From contig CALVOB010000016.1 of NCBI GenBank assembly GCA_944350095.1, positions 1 through 35,347 of the forward strand: a DNA stretch of 35,347 nucleotides, given 5' to 3'. A program made the translations under genes and the position numbers. The number at the start of each line of letters is the position of its first letter. Positions within the stretch are counted from its first letter, which is position 1. The DNA comes from an uncultured Clostridia bacterium (GTDB lineage: Bacteria; Bacillota; Clostridia; Christensenellales; UBA1242). Below are positions 16,831 to 23,253 of the stretch, in pieces. Under the pieces are notes generated by a model, which searched no databases, was not told where the DNA came from, and saw nothing but the letters and a program-made list of their open reading frames with translations.

Positions 16831-17019
16831 CTATTCAACATCAAAAATATAAAATTCTCCAATTCCTATAAACTTAAAACTATTTTCTGAAATAGGAATT
16901 AAAAAAGAAAAATTATTTAATTCATTTATTAAATTTTCTTTATTTAACAACAATTTTGGCTCTTCATTTTCACTCATAACATAATTTAAATAAATTTTTG
17001 CTATTTGTATAAAATCCAT
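16831..17019 (-). CDS. Small hypothetical protein (62 aa)
   Basis: 62 aa beginning MDFIQIAKIYLNYVMSENEE, with an acidic middle and alternating hydrophobic residues (SFLIPISENSFKFIGIGEFYIFDVE). No membrane span and no recognised family. It has a strong AAGGAG site 5 nt before the ATG and is 2 bp downstream of a second tiny gene, followed by a terminator, so it looks like a real gene in a two-gene operon divergent from the XRE regulator. Function unknown. Confidence 0.65.
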   Translation of the reverse strand: MDFIQIAKIYLNYVMSENEEPKLLLNKENLINELNNFSFLIPISENSFKFIGIGEFYIFDVE

Positions 17020-17021
17020 TT

Positions 17022-17168
17022 TTACTCCTTTTCTTTTTTAATAGTTATATTCGCTTTTGTCCCATCTTTTAAAAATATAGTAATTCCCTTATTGTTATAA
17101 TCTACAACATTTTTATATTTACATAGAAAAATTAAGTATATAATTTTTATCATTTCAAATTCATTCAT
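17022..17168 (-). CDS. Small hypothetical protein (48 aa)
   Basis: I read this by hand. From ATG at 17168 it encodes 48 aa: MNEFEMIKIIYLIFLCKYKN, then VVDYNNKGITIFLKDGTKAN, then ITIKKEKE. GGAGG lies 7 nt before the ATG, and a TTGCAT-18-TATAAT promoter lies just upstream. The sequence looks like a short helix followed by a beta hairpin (GITIFLKDGTKANITI). The next gene starts 2 bp after its stop. No family recognised; it could be the first product repressed by the divergent XRE protein. Confidence 0.6.
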   Translation of the reverse strand: MNEFEMIKIIYLIFLCKYKNVVDYNNKGITIFLKDGTKANITIKKEKE

Positions 17169-17186
17169 TTAAATTACCTCCACAAA

Positions 17187-17216
17187 ATTATATACCCTCA
17201 CAACTCTCTAATGCAA
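17187..17216 (-). promoter_or_regulatory. Promoter of the two tiny genes
   Basis: Minus strand TTGCAT (17216-17211), 18-nt spacer, TATAAT (17192-17187), 19 nt before the ATG at 17168. The left arm of the 17197-17258 inverted repeat lies within the spacer and -35, placing a candidate operator over this promoter. Confidence 0.6.
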
Positions 17217-17258
17217 TTAAAAATCCATATATTTTGCTAAAAATTAGAAAGAAGTGAG
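17197..17258. promoter_or_regulatory. Inverted repeat, candidate XRE operator or leader hairpin
   Basis: Two 16-nt arms, 17197-17212 (CTCACAACTCTCTAAT) and 17243-17258 (ATTAGAAAGAAGTGAG), match at 13 of 16 positions when one is reversed and complemented, with a 30-nt centre. The right arm is followed on the plus strand by a T run, so an attenuator-like hairpin in the XRE leader is an alternative reading. Confidence 0.5.
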
Positions 17259-17291
17259 AGATTTTTTTGTTTTTAGGAGAAAATAGTATAA

Positions 17292-17717
17292 ATGAACAAG
17301 TTTCAAGAAAGATTAAAAGAACTTTTGGAAGATTATAACTTATCAAGATTAGCATTAGCCAATAAATTATCTATTTCGTCTACAACTATTAATGGTTATT
17401 TTAATAAGAACTACTATCCAACAATTGAAATAGCATTAAACATTGCAAAATTTTTTAATTGTTCACTTGACTATTTATTTGGATTAACAGACAGCCTTTC
17501 GCCGTTAAGTTTAAAAACTTCTAACTTTGTAAACCGTTTTAACTTTTTAATAAAATTAAAAAATAATTCCATTGCAAAAACAATGAAAGAATTAAGTATG
17601 AGTGAATATAATTATTATAGGTGGAAGAAAGGTCAACTTCCAAAAACCAACAAACTTTTAGACATTGTTAAATATTTTAATACATCACTAGACTTTATTC
17701 TAGGTTATGGAAAATAA
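17292..17717 (+). CDS. XRE-family regulator with two tandem helix-turn-helix domains
   Basis: 141 aa. Domain 1 (residues 1-65) has the Cro/CI layout: RLKELLEDYNLSRLALANKLSISSTTINGYF...PTIEIALNIAKFFNCSLDYLFGLTD. Domain 2 (about 80-141) repeats it: FLIKLKNNSIAKTMKELSMSEYNYYRWKKGQLPKTNKLLDIVKYFNTSLDFILGYGK. The two domains end alike (SLDYLFG and SLDFILG), so the protein arose by internal duplication and could bind as a pseudo-dimer. It has no protease or ligand domain. AGGAG is about 12 nt from the ATG, longer than usual. It is divergent from two tiny genes, with an inverted repeat between them, which suggests it represses them. Confidence 0.85.
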   Translation: MNKFQERLKELLEDYNLSRLALANKLSISSTTINGYFNKNYYPTIEIALNIAKFFNCSLDYLFGLTDSLSPLSLKTSNFVNRFNFLIKLKNNSIAKTMKELSMSEYNYYRWKKGQLPKTNKLLDIVKYFNTSLDFILGYGK

Positions 17718-17754
17718 AATACGCCCTATAAGATTTAAGGCGTGAAATTTATTA

Positions 17755-18027
17755 AAAAATCGTGCTTCTTGCTTTGTCAAAACTTGCAAAGCTTCAATGC
17801 AAATTCATGCTCCACCAAAGCTACCTTATGGCACATAAGAGATTTCGCTTAATGATGCTGTCTTCCGACCCTGACATGATTCACGAATTCCTATTGCATA
17901 AGACCTTGATTTCATCACATGAAAATTGCACCAAACATCTTAACAAAATTTTGCCGAGGCAAGCGTTCAGCTCTGCGTAAAGCGGATTTCAGATACAGGG
18001 AACCGCTAACTCCCCGCCTAGCACGAT
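17755..18027 (-). ncRNA. ffs: Large bacterial SRP RNA (scRNA / 4.5S homologue with Alu domain)
   Basis: The minus strand begins near 18027 with a 5' Alu-domain sequence closely resembling Bacillus scRNA: GTGCTAGGCGGGGAGTTAGC, then GGTTCCCTGTA and AATCCGC. The S-domain tip is at about 17865-17885: TCAGGGTC-GGAA-GACAGC, i.e. the GGAA tetraloop of helix 8 with asymmetric-loop flanks TCAGG and AGCA. The 5' ATCGTGCT pairs with 3' AGCACGAT, which is followed by T6 (minus strand 17759-17754) as terminator. The length of about 270 nt matches the Bacillus type. It binds Ffh to target membrane proteins. It fills the 350-bp gap between the XRE gene and ung. The exact ends are estimated. Confidence 0.93.
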
Positions 18028-18033
18028 AAGACT

Positions 18034-18062
18034 AGTATATGCACAAAAAAACATTTTGTCAA
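18034..18062 (-). promoter_or_regulatory. Consensus promoter of the SRP RNA gene
   Basis: Minus strand TTGACA (18062-18057), 17-nt spacer, TATACT (18039-18034); a start 7 nt on, at A18027, fits the RNA 5' end. It lies immediately after the ung stop (18068). Confidence 0.88.
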
Positions 18063-18067
18063 TGTTT

Positions 18068-18730
18068 TTATCTCCAATCTATAGGTTTTTTACCATTTTT
18101 TTCAAGAATTTCGTTTGTTTTTGAAAAATGTTTGCAACCAAAAAAACCATTATACGCAGAAAGCGGGCTTGGATGTGCTGCCTTTAAAACATAATGTTTG
18201 TTTTTATCTATAAGTCCTTCAAGTGCTTTTGCATTCCCTCCCCAAAGCAAAAACACAACAGGTGAAGTTTTTTTATTTACAAGTTCTATAACCTTAGTTG
18301 TAAAATTTTCCCAACCTTTGCCTTTATGAGAATTTGGCTCATCGCGCCTAACAGTAAGAACAGTGTTTAAAAGTAAAACTCCCTGTTTTGCCCATCTTAT
18401 CAAATTTCCACTTGAAAGTGGAGTAACACCAAGGTCATCATGAATTTCTTTAAAAATGTTTTTAAGTGACGGCGGAAGTGCTGTTCCATCTTGCACAGAA
18501 AAACAAAGACCATGTGCCTGACCAGGTTGATGGTAAGGGTCTTGCCCTATTAAAACAACACTTATGTCTTCATATTTACAATAGTTTAAAGCATTAAATA
18601 TATTTTCAGCAAGCGGATATATAGTTTTAGTGTTATATTCTTCCGTTAAAAATTCTTGTAGTTTTTTAAAGTAAGGCTTTTCAAATTCGTCTTTTAAAAG
18701 TTCATACCAATTCTTTGTAATTTTAAACAT
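18068..18730 (-). CDS. ung: Uracil-DNA glycosylase (family 1)
   Basis: 220 aa, standard Ung length. It excises uracil from DNA for base-excision repair. The water-activating motif GQDPYHQPGQAHG contains Asp64; the leucine-loop motif AHPSPLSAYNGF contains His186; LLWGGNAK and the C-terminal FSKTNEIL are also present. No Shine-Dalgarno precedes the ATG. Instead TAATAT ends exactly 6 nt upstream, predicting a leaderless transcript. It is divergent from the gene at 18808 with only 77 bp between the start codons, and the SRP RNA gene follows directly downstream. Confidence 0.97.
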   Translation of the reverse strand: MFKITKNWYELLKDEFEKPYFKKLQEFLTEEYNTKTIYPLAENIFNALNYCKYEDISVVLIGQDPYHQPGQAHGLCFSVQDGTALPPSLKNIFKEIHDDLGVTPLSSGNLIRWAKQGVLLLNTVLTVRRDEPNSHKGKGWENFTTKVIELVNKKTSPVVFLLWGGNAKALEGLIDKNKHYVLKAAHPSPLSAYNGFFGCKHFSKTNEILEKNGKKPIDWR

Positions 18731-18736
18731 ATGTTC

Positions 18737-18765
18737 ATATTAACATTTTTTCAATTATTTTGCAA
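18737..18765 (-). promoter_or_regulatory. Promoter of ung, predicted leaderless
   Basis: Minus strand TTGCAA (18765-18760), 17-nt spacer, TAATAT (18742-18737), then GAACAT and the ATG. The expected start base, 7 nt past the -10, is the A of the start codon at 18730. Confidence 0.65.
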
Positions 18766-18772
18766 TTGCCTG

Positions 18773-18801
18773 TTGATAAATTATAAATTTTGTGTTAGAC
18801 T
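18773..18801 (+). promoter_or_regulatory. Promoter of the 18808 gene, predicted leaderless
   Basis: TTGATA (18773-18778), 17-nt spacer, TAGACT (18796-18801), then TTTTAT and the ATG at 18808. No ribosome binding site is present. It sits back-to-back with the ung promoter, the two -35 boxes being 7 nt apart. Confidence 0.6.
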
Positions 18802-18807
18802 TTTTAT

Positions 18808-19704
18808 ATGAAAGATACAAAGAAGCATAAAAGTAGTTCAAGAAAAATTCCTAAATATAGTGTAAAAAAAGAATTTAAAGCTGAATTACTTTTAAAAAAA
18901 GCACAATCTATATATAAGCCAAACTTTAAACTTTCAGAAGAAGATTGGAATACAATTTTAAAAAGAGAAGCAACATACAAAGCATGTAAAGAATATCTTT
19001 TAAAATTAACGGGTAAAAATCTTGGTTTTACATTAGATACACATTTAGCAATTCCAGAAAATTTATGTTTAAAAGATATTTTAATTCCTGACGAAACTGA
19101 CAAACAAAAATTTTGTATTCCATTAGAACAATCTATTGCCACATATATTTTACAAGTTCCTAAAATATTTTTATCTGAGGAAAGAAAAACTTTTTCTGCA
19201 AATGGTAAAAATTTTCGTGAAAATAGACAACTTTATGCAGCAGATACTAAATATGGCATTATTTTATATCTCTTTATTGAAAAGGAAAAACAAGAACAAG
19301 ATGGAACAAAACATTATAGCACTTCTTTGTATTCCATTTTTAATGGTTCTATTTATTTTGAATTGTTTAGATATGATACTAAAAAAAATACTCATTATCA
19401 AAGATTTAAAAATGGATTCCCAACACGCGAAAAAATTGCTATTCAAGGCCCGCACATGCATGTGTATGATGAAAAATTTAGTGTAATATTCCCAAACAGT
19501 TATTGCCATTATGATGTTGAAGTATTGCCTTTTAATTCGCCAGATATAAAAACACAATCTGATTATTTAAAAAATAAGTTTAACCTTGAACCAACACATC
19601 AAACTAGTATTACCCCAGAAACTAATATAACTCAATATGTGCAAGATGCACTAAGAATAAAAGAAAAGCAAGATGCAAAAAAACAAAAAACATTTGAAAA
19701 ATAG
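18808..19704 (+). CDS. Hypothetical protein with basic, disordered ends
   Basis: 298 aa, family not recognised with confidence. The N-terminus is very basic (MKDTKKHKSSSRKIPKYSVKKEF) and the C-terminus is Lys/Gln-rich (RIKEKQDAKKQKTFEK). The core contains ENRQLYAADTKYGIILYLFIE, SIYFELFRYDTKKNTHYQRF and IQGPHMHVYDEKF; the H-x-H and surrounding aromatic residues look like a conserved, perhaps metal- or ligand-binding, site. No signal peptide or membrane span. It is probably leaderless (see promoter). A 127-aa protein follows on the same strand after 68 bp, and the two may form an accessory pair. Function unknown. Confidence 0.75.
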   Translation: MKDTKKHKSSSRKIPKYSVKKEFKAELLLKKAQSIYKPNFKLSEEDWNTILKREATYKACKEYLLKLTGKNLGFTLDTHLAIPENLCLKDILIPDETDKQKFCIPLEQSIATYILQVPKIFLSEERKTFSANGKNFRENRQLYAADTKYGIILYLFIEKEKQEQDGTKHYSTSLYSIFNGSIYFELFRYDTKKNTHYQRFKNGFPTREKIAIQGPHMHVYDEKFSVIFPNSYCHYDVEVLPFNSPDIKTQSDYLKNKFNLEPTHQTSITPETNITQYVQDALRIKEKQDAKKQKTFEK

Positions 19705-19772
19705 ATAAATTTGCTTTGAATTTATAAAAAAAATTGTTATTATATAATTAACTTTAAAAAATGGAGTTTTAT

Positions 19773-20156
19773 ATGGATATAAAAAATTTTGAAGAAGTTT
19801 TTAAAAACTCAATTAGCTTAGTTCAAGTTAGCCAAGCTGAATGGAAAATAAATTGTGATGCTTCTTTCATAGATGGTCAACCACTTGACATAAGGCTTAT
19901 TAATATAGGAACTAAATGGTACTTTACAGACAAAAAACAAACTCTTAGATATATGAATGAACTTTATGAGTTAAATGCAAAAGATGTTAAATCTTGCATA
20001 ACAAATGTTTTAAAAATTTACGGGTTTTCTATACAAGCTGGGGCTCTTATGGCAGAAGTTCCATCTGCTAGTGCAATACTTGATAAGTTTTTCGACTATA
20101 TTATGTGTGTTGGACAACTTACAAATATGTATGCATTTTTTGATGAACCTAAATAA
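19773..20156 (+). CDS. Small protein resembling DUF1828-type proteins
   Basis: From ATG at 19773 it is 127 aa. An ATG at 19761 is in frame but overlaps GGAG, which is correctly spaced (6 nt) from the 19773 ATG, so I chose the latter. The layout recalls DUF1828: an early 'W.I...D..PLDIRLINIG' strand pair, then KWYFTDKKQTLRYMNELYEL (compare 'yiltDdG.tl..l...g') and VLKIYGFSIQAGALMAEV, then a helical C-terminus. The family occurs in phages and accessory islands and has no agreed function. It follows the 18808 gene, has a possible -10 TATAAT at 19743-19748, and ends at a strong terminator. The family call is from memory of its pattern. Confidence 0.65.
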   Translation: MDIKNFEEVFKNSISLVQVSQAEWKINCDASFIDGQPLDIRLINIGTKWYFTDKKQTLRYMNELYELNAKDVKSCITNVLKIYGFSIQAGALMAEVPSASAILDKFFDYIMCVGQLTNMYAFFDEPK

Positions 20157-20162
20157 AAATTT

Positions 20163-20184
20163 CGCCCTTTTAGGGCGTTTTTTT
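20163..20184 (+). terminator. Rho-independent terminator after the DUF1828-like gene
   Basis: CGCCCT (20163-20168) and AGGGCG (20172-20177) with a TTT loop, followed by T7 (20178-20184), 6 bp past the stop codon. Confidence 0.92.
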
Positions 20185-20269
20185 ATAAATAATATTTTTT
20201 AAACAACATGTTATTATATGTTTGCACATTTTTAAACACTCTTGAACTGATTTAAATCTACTCACTAAG

Positions 20270-20297
20270 CTTTTGATGAACAACTTTTGATGAACAA
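20270..20297. repeat. Two tandem copies of a 14-bp sequence
   Basis: CTTTTGATGAACAA occurs at 20270-20283 and again at 20284-20297, and a third CTTTG begins at 20298. It directly abuts the cloverleaf element at 20302. Possible roles are an iteron-like protein site or part of the same mobile element; nothing in the sequence decides. Confidence 0.85.
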
Positions 20298-20301
20298 CTT
20301 T

Positions 20302-20381
20302 GCGCGGGCATGCGAACAAAGTTCGCATAAAAGGGCTTTAAAAGCCCTTTACTATTGGGCTTTGCCCAATAGAGCCCGCGC
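20302..20381. repeat. Cloverleaf inverted-repeat element 1 (outer stem enclosing three hairpins)
   Basis: Outer 8-bp stem GCGCGGGC (20302-20309) / GCCCGCGC (20374-20381). Inside are hairpin 1 ATGCGAAC (20310-20317) / GTTCGCAT (20321-20328), loop AAA; hairpin 2 AAAGGGCTTT (20330-20339) / AAAGCCCTTT (20341-20350), effectively an A/T loop; and hairpin 3 CTATTGGGC (20352-20360) / GCCCAATAG (20364-20372), loop TTT. Every stem is perfect and only single A residues separate the hairpins, giving a four-way junction. It lacks tRNA T-loop and anticodon features. It is GC-rich relative to its surroundings. It lies 43 bp before the dCMP deaminase start and could be in that gene's leader or be a DNA element. 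Confidence 0.9.
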
Positions 20382-20386
20382 TAAAT

Positions 20387-20403
20387 AATTAATACGATTA
20401 ATT
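20387..20403. promoter_or_regulatory. Inverted repeat upstream of the deaminase gene
   Basis: AATTAAT (20387-20393) - ACG - ATTAATT (20397-20403) lies between the cloverleaf and the ribosome binding site; it may be an operator or simply contain the promoter's AT-rich -10 region. No consensus -35 is visible at the right distance. Confidence 0.35.
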
Positions 20404-20424
20404 TAAATACTAAAAGGAGAAAAT

Positions 20425-20919
20425 ATGGAACAAAGAAAAGACTATATATCATGGGATACATATTTTATGGGCATAGCAAAATTATCTGCAATGAGAAGTA
20501 AAGACCCTAACACACAAGTTGGAGCATGTATTGTTTCTCATGATAATAGAATATTATCAACGGGTTATAACGGAACACCTAATGGAATACACGATGATGA
20601 CTTTAAGTGGTCGCGTGAAGGCAACTCACTTGAAACAAAATATTTTTTTGTATGCCATGCAGAAATGAATGCCATTTTAAATTTTAGAGGATATAAACGC
20701 GAATTCGAAAATGCAAAGATATATGTAGACCTTTTCCCCTGCAACGAATGTGCAAAACTGATAATACAATCTGGAATAAAGGAAGTTATATACCTATGTG
20801 ATAAATACGCAAACACAGAAAGTGTAATAGCATCTAAAATGATGTTTGACAATGCGGGTGTAAAATATAGGCGATTAAAATGTGATACAGAAGAAATTAA
20901 AATTCTTTTAAAGAACTAA
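20425..20919 (+). CDS. comEB: dCMP deaminase (ComEB-like)
   Basis: 164 aa. Deaminates dCMP to dUMP, supplying the thymidylate pathway. Zinc and catalytic residues are complete: His78-Ala-Glu80 (HAEMNA) and PCNEC with Cys106 and Cys109. The N-terminal SWDTYFMGIAKLSAMRSKDPNTQVGA and the GYNGTPNG substrate loop are typical of dCMP/ComEB deaminases. AAAGGAG precedes the ATG. It stands alone between the cloverleaf element and a bidirectional terminator. Although called ComEB in Bacillus, no competence genes lie nearby, so the nucleotide role is the safer reading. It raises dUMP, and the ung gene 1.7 kb away limits uracil in DNA, though they are not co-transcribed. Confidence 0.93.
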   Translation: MEQRKDYISWDTYFMGIAKLSAMRSKDPNTQVGACIVSHDNRILSTGYNGTPNGIHDDDFKWSREGNSLETKYFFVCHAEMNAILNFRGYKREFENAKIYVDLFPCNECAKLIIQSGIKEVIYLCDKYANTESVIASKMMFDNAGVKYRRLKCDTEEIKILLKN

Positions 20920-20984
20920 AAATAACTAAAAGAAATAAATAAGCTTTATTAAAATGGAAGTACTACTTCATTTCTAAACTTTAT

Positions 20985-21020
20985 AAAAAAACAACCTATA
21001 AATTTATAGATTGTTTTTTT
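20985..21020. terminator. Bidirectional terminator between the deaminase and the flavin reductase genes
   Basis: An A-rich arm (20985-20994) and T-rich arm (21011-21020) flank the perfect palindrome CTATAAATTTATAG (20996-21009), with a single C/A mismatch between them. It lies between convergent genes and gives a T run on both strands. Confidence 0.85.
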
Positions 21021-21025
21021 TGATA

Positions 21026-23077
21026 TTAAATTTTTTCAGCAACTTCCCATGCACGCCATACAACAGTTCTTAGATTTCCAACTTTTAGTGCATCTCCTAC
21101 AATATGAATATGTTTATTACCTTTTACAATAGGTGCAGGGTTATACCCTATAGCAGAAATTACTGTATCGGCTTTAACTTTTGTAGTCGTACCATCTTTA
21201 CTTATAATTGTAACCTTTCCATTTTCAACTTCTTGAACAAAACTCTCTAAATAAACGGGTGTTTTATTGTGTTTAAAATAATCTCTTAAATAAGAAGAAT
21301 TTGCTAAACATAATCCACTAACAGCCATTAAATCGTTTTTAGTTTCTACAATAACAGGTTTTTTGCCTTGCAAAGATAATTCATACGCAATTTCACAACC
21401 CGTTAATCCTCCACCAATTATAACTACATTTTCACCAACATTTTTATTATTTAAATAATCTACTGCATCTATTATTTTATCAGTGCCCTTTATGTTTAGT
21501 TTTCTTGCAGTAGCTCCTGTTGCTACAACTATTTCATCTGCATTTAATTTTGATACATCTGTGATTTCTGTATTTAAATGAACTTCTATGTTAAGTTTTT
21601 CTATTTGTCTTTTATACCAATCTAAAAGTTTTCTATCGTTTTCTTTAAATGGCATATTGGATGCAGGAATAAACACCCCGCCTAACTTATCAGATTTTTC
21701 ATAAATTACAGCTTTATGTCCTCGAATAGTAGCTATTCTTGCAACTTCCATTCCACCTATTCCGCCACCAATTATAGCAATAGTTTTATGCTTTTTAGCT
21801 GGCTTAATATCAAATTTTCCACCATCCATAGTCATAGGATTTAAAGCACATCTTGCCATGTGTTTTGAATCGCTTATAGGTTGGTCGTTAGCAACGCCAT
21901 TATAATGAGCCATCGTAAAGCAAGCATTATGGCAATATATACAAGGCTGTATATCTTCAAGCCTATCTTCCATCAATTTAGTTACCCAATGGCTGTCAGT
22001 TAAAAACTGCCTAGCAACTCCCATTGCGTCAATCTTGTTTTCCTTTATAGCTTTTGCAGCCACATCTGGTTCCATTTTACCAGCACACACCACAGGAATA
22101 TCTACAAATTTTTTAATATGAGAAACATCTTCTAAATTACAATTTTTAGGCATATACATTGGAGGATGAGCCCAATACCAAGCATCGTAAGTTCCATTAT
22201 CAGTATTTAACATATCGTAACCAGCATCTTGAAGATACTTAGCTGCCTTTTCGCTTTCTTTCATGTCTCTTCCAACTTCCTTATAGTCTTCTCCAGGAAG
22301 AGCCCCTTCACCAAAACCTATAGTTTTACTAATAGCTGAATATCTTAGGCTAACAGGATAATCCTGACCACACTCTTCTTTAATTGCTTTTACTATTTCA
22401 ACAGGAAATCTATATCTGTTTTCAAAACTTCCACCATACTCATCAGTTCTTTGGTTTGTATATTTAAGAGTAAATTGGTCAAGAAGATATCCTTCATGCA
22501 CTGCATGAACTTCTACCCCATCTACACCTGCCTCCTTACAAAGTTTTGCTGTAAGAGCAAATGCCTTAATCATATCTTTTATTTCTTTTTGAGTTATTTC
22601 CCTACACTGATATTTTTCATACCATCTAGATGGCAATTTACTTGGTGATGCACATAGTCTTGGAAGATTTATAATAGGTTTTATTAAAGTAGTTAAAAAC
22701 TTACTTTTTAAAATTGGCACCATAGAATTTGGAATAGAAAAAGACCTACCAAATCCAGCTGTAAGTTGAACAAAAAGTTTAGCTCCTGTTTTATGAAATT
22801 CTTCCATAAAGGTTTTTAATTTTTTAAATGTCCCTTTACTTTTGTATAGCCATTGTCCACCCATAATATTTCTAATTGGTGCAATGCCCGGAATTATTAA
22901 TCCTACATTGTTTTTAGCAAGGTCCATAACAAAATCGCAAGCATCTTTATCTAAATGATGACGCTCCATCCAGCCAAAAAGTGATGTTCCACCCATAGGA
23001 CAAAGCACAATTCTATTTTTAATTTCAACATTGCCTATTTTCCAAGGTGTAAACAAAGGTTCATAAACTTTTTTCAT
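21026..23077 (-). CDS. Old-yellow-enzyme-type NADH:flavin oxidoreductase with Fe-S and FAD domains (2,4-dienoyl-CoA reductase / BaiCD-H-like)
   Basis: 683 aa, the size of FadH, enoate reductase and BaiCD/BaiH proteins. The N-terminal OYE TIM barrel (about 1-375) binds FMN: LFTPWKIGNVEIKNRIVLCPM, DGVEVHAVHEGYLLDQF and the phosphate site in DAMGVARQFL are visible. The 4Fe-4S cysteines are CIYCHNAC (about 379-386) plus Cys near 410 (ARCALNP). The C-terminal FAD/NAD(P)H domain begins IAIIGGGIGGMEVA (about 430) and has a second dinucleotide fold VVIIGGGLTGCEIAYEL. It reduces activated C=C bonds in anaerobes; the substrate is not deducible. AGGAG lies 10 nt before the ATG. It is monocistronic. Confidence 0.92.
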   Translation of the reverse strand: MKKVYEPLFTPWKIGNVEIKNRIVLCPMGGTSLFGWMERHHLDKDACDFVMDLAKNNVGLIIPGIAPIRNIMGGQWLYKSKGTFKKLKTFMEEFHKTGAKLFVQLTAGFGRSFSIPNSMVPILKSKFLTTLIKPIINLPRLCASPSKLPSRWYEKYQCREITQKEIKDMIKAFALTAKLCKEAGVDGVEVHAVHEGYLLDQFTLKYTNQRTDEYGGSFENRYRFPVEIVKAIKEECGQDYPVSLRYSAISKTIGFGEGALPGEDYKEVGRDMKESEKAAKYLQDAGYDMLNTDNGTYDAWYWAHPPMYMPKNCNLEDVSHIKKFVDIPVVCAGKMEPDVAAKAIKENKIDAMGVARQFLTDSHWVTKLMEDRLEDIQPCIYCHNACFTMAHYNGVANDQPISDSKHMARCALNPMTMDGGKFDIKPAKKHKTIAIIGGGIGGMEVARIATIRGHKAVIYEKSDKLGGVFIPASNMPFKENDRKLLDWYKRQIEKLNIEVHLNTEITDVSKLNADEIVVATGATARKLNIKGTDKIIDAVDYLNNKNVGENVVIIGGGLTGCEIAYELSLQGKKPVIVETKNDLMAVSGLCLANSSYLRDYFKHNKTPVYLESFVQEVENGKVTIISKDGTTTKVKADTVISAIGYNPAPIVKGNKHIHIVGDALKVGNLRTVVWRAWEVAEKI

Positions 23078-23253
23078 ATTTAACTAACTCCTTGCTTATA
23101 TGATAAAAAAATAAGATAAAAATGTCAAACAAAAAGCATAAAATGTTTTATTTCATTATTATCTTAAAAAAATAAAAAAAGCTAATTTAAAAACTTAAAT
23201 AAACAAAGTAAAAAATAATTTATTTTAGATTAAAAAAAGATTTTTATTACATT

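Noticed and set aside
17762..17980. Plus-strand open frame of 72 codons
   Set aside because: It lies entirely across the SRP RNA gene on the opposite strand and has no ribosome site.
19136..19486. Plus-strand open frame of 116 codons inside the 18808 gene
   Set aside because: Different frame of a longer coding region; Leu/Ile/Met-rich low-complexity product and no ribosome site.
19761..19763. ATG at 19761 as the start of the DUF1828-like gene
   Set aside because: It overlaps the GGAG site that is well placed for the ATG at 19773.
20302..20381. Cloverleaf 1 as a tRNA or tRNA-like gene
   Set aside because: It has three arms and an outer stem, but no T-loop TTCGA, no 7-nt anticodon loop, no D-loop GG and no CCA; loops are 3 nt.
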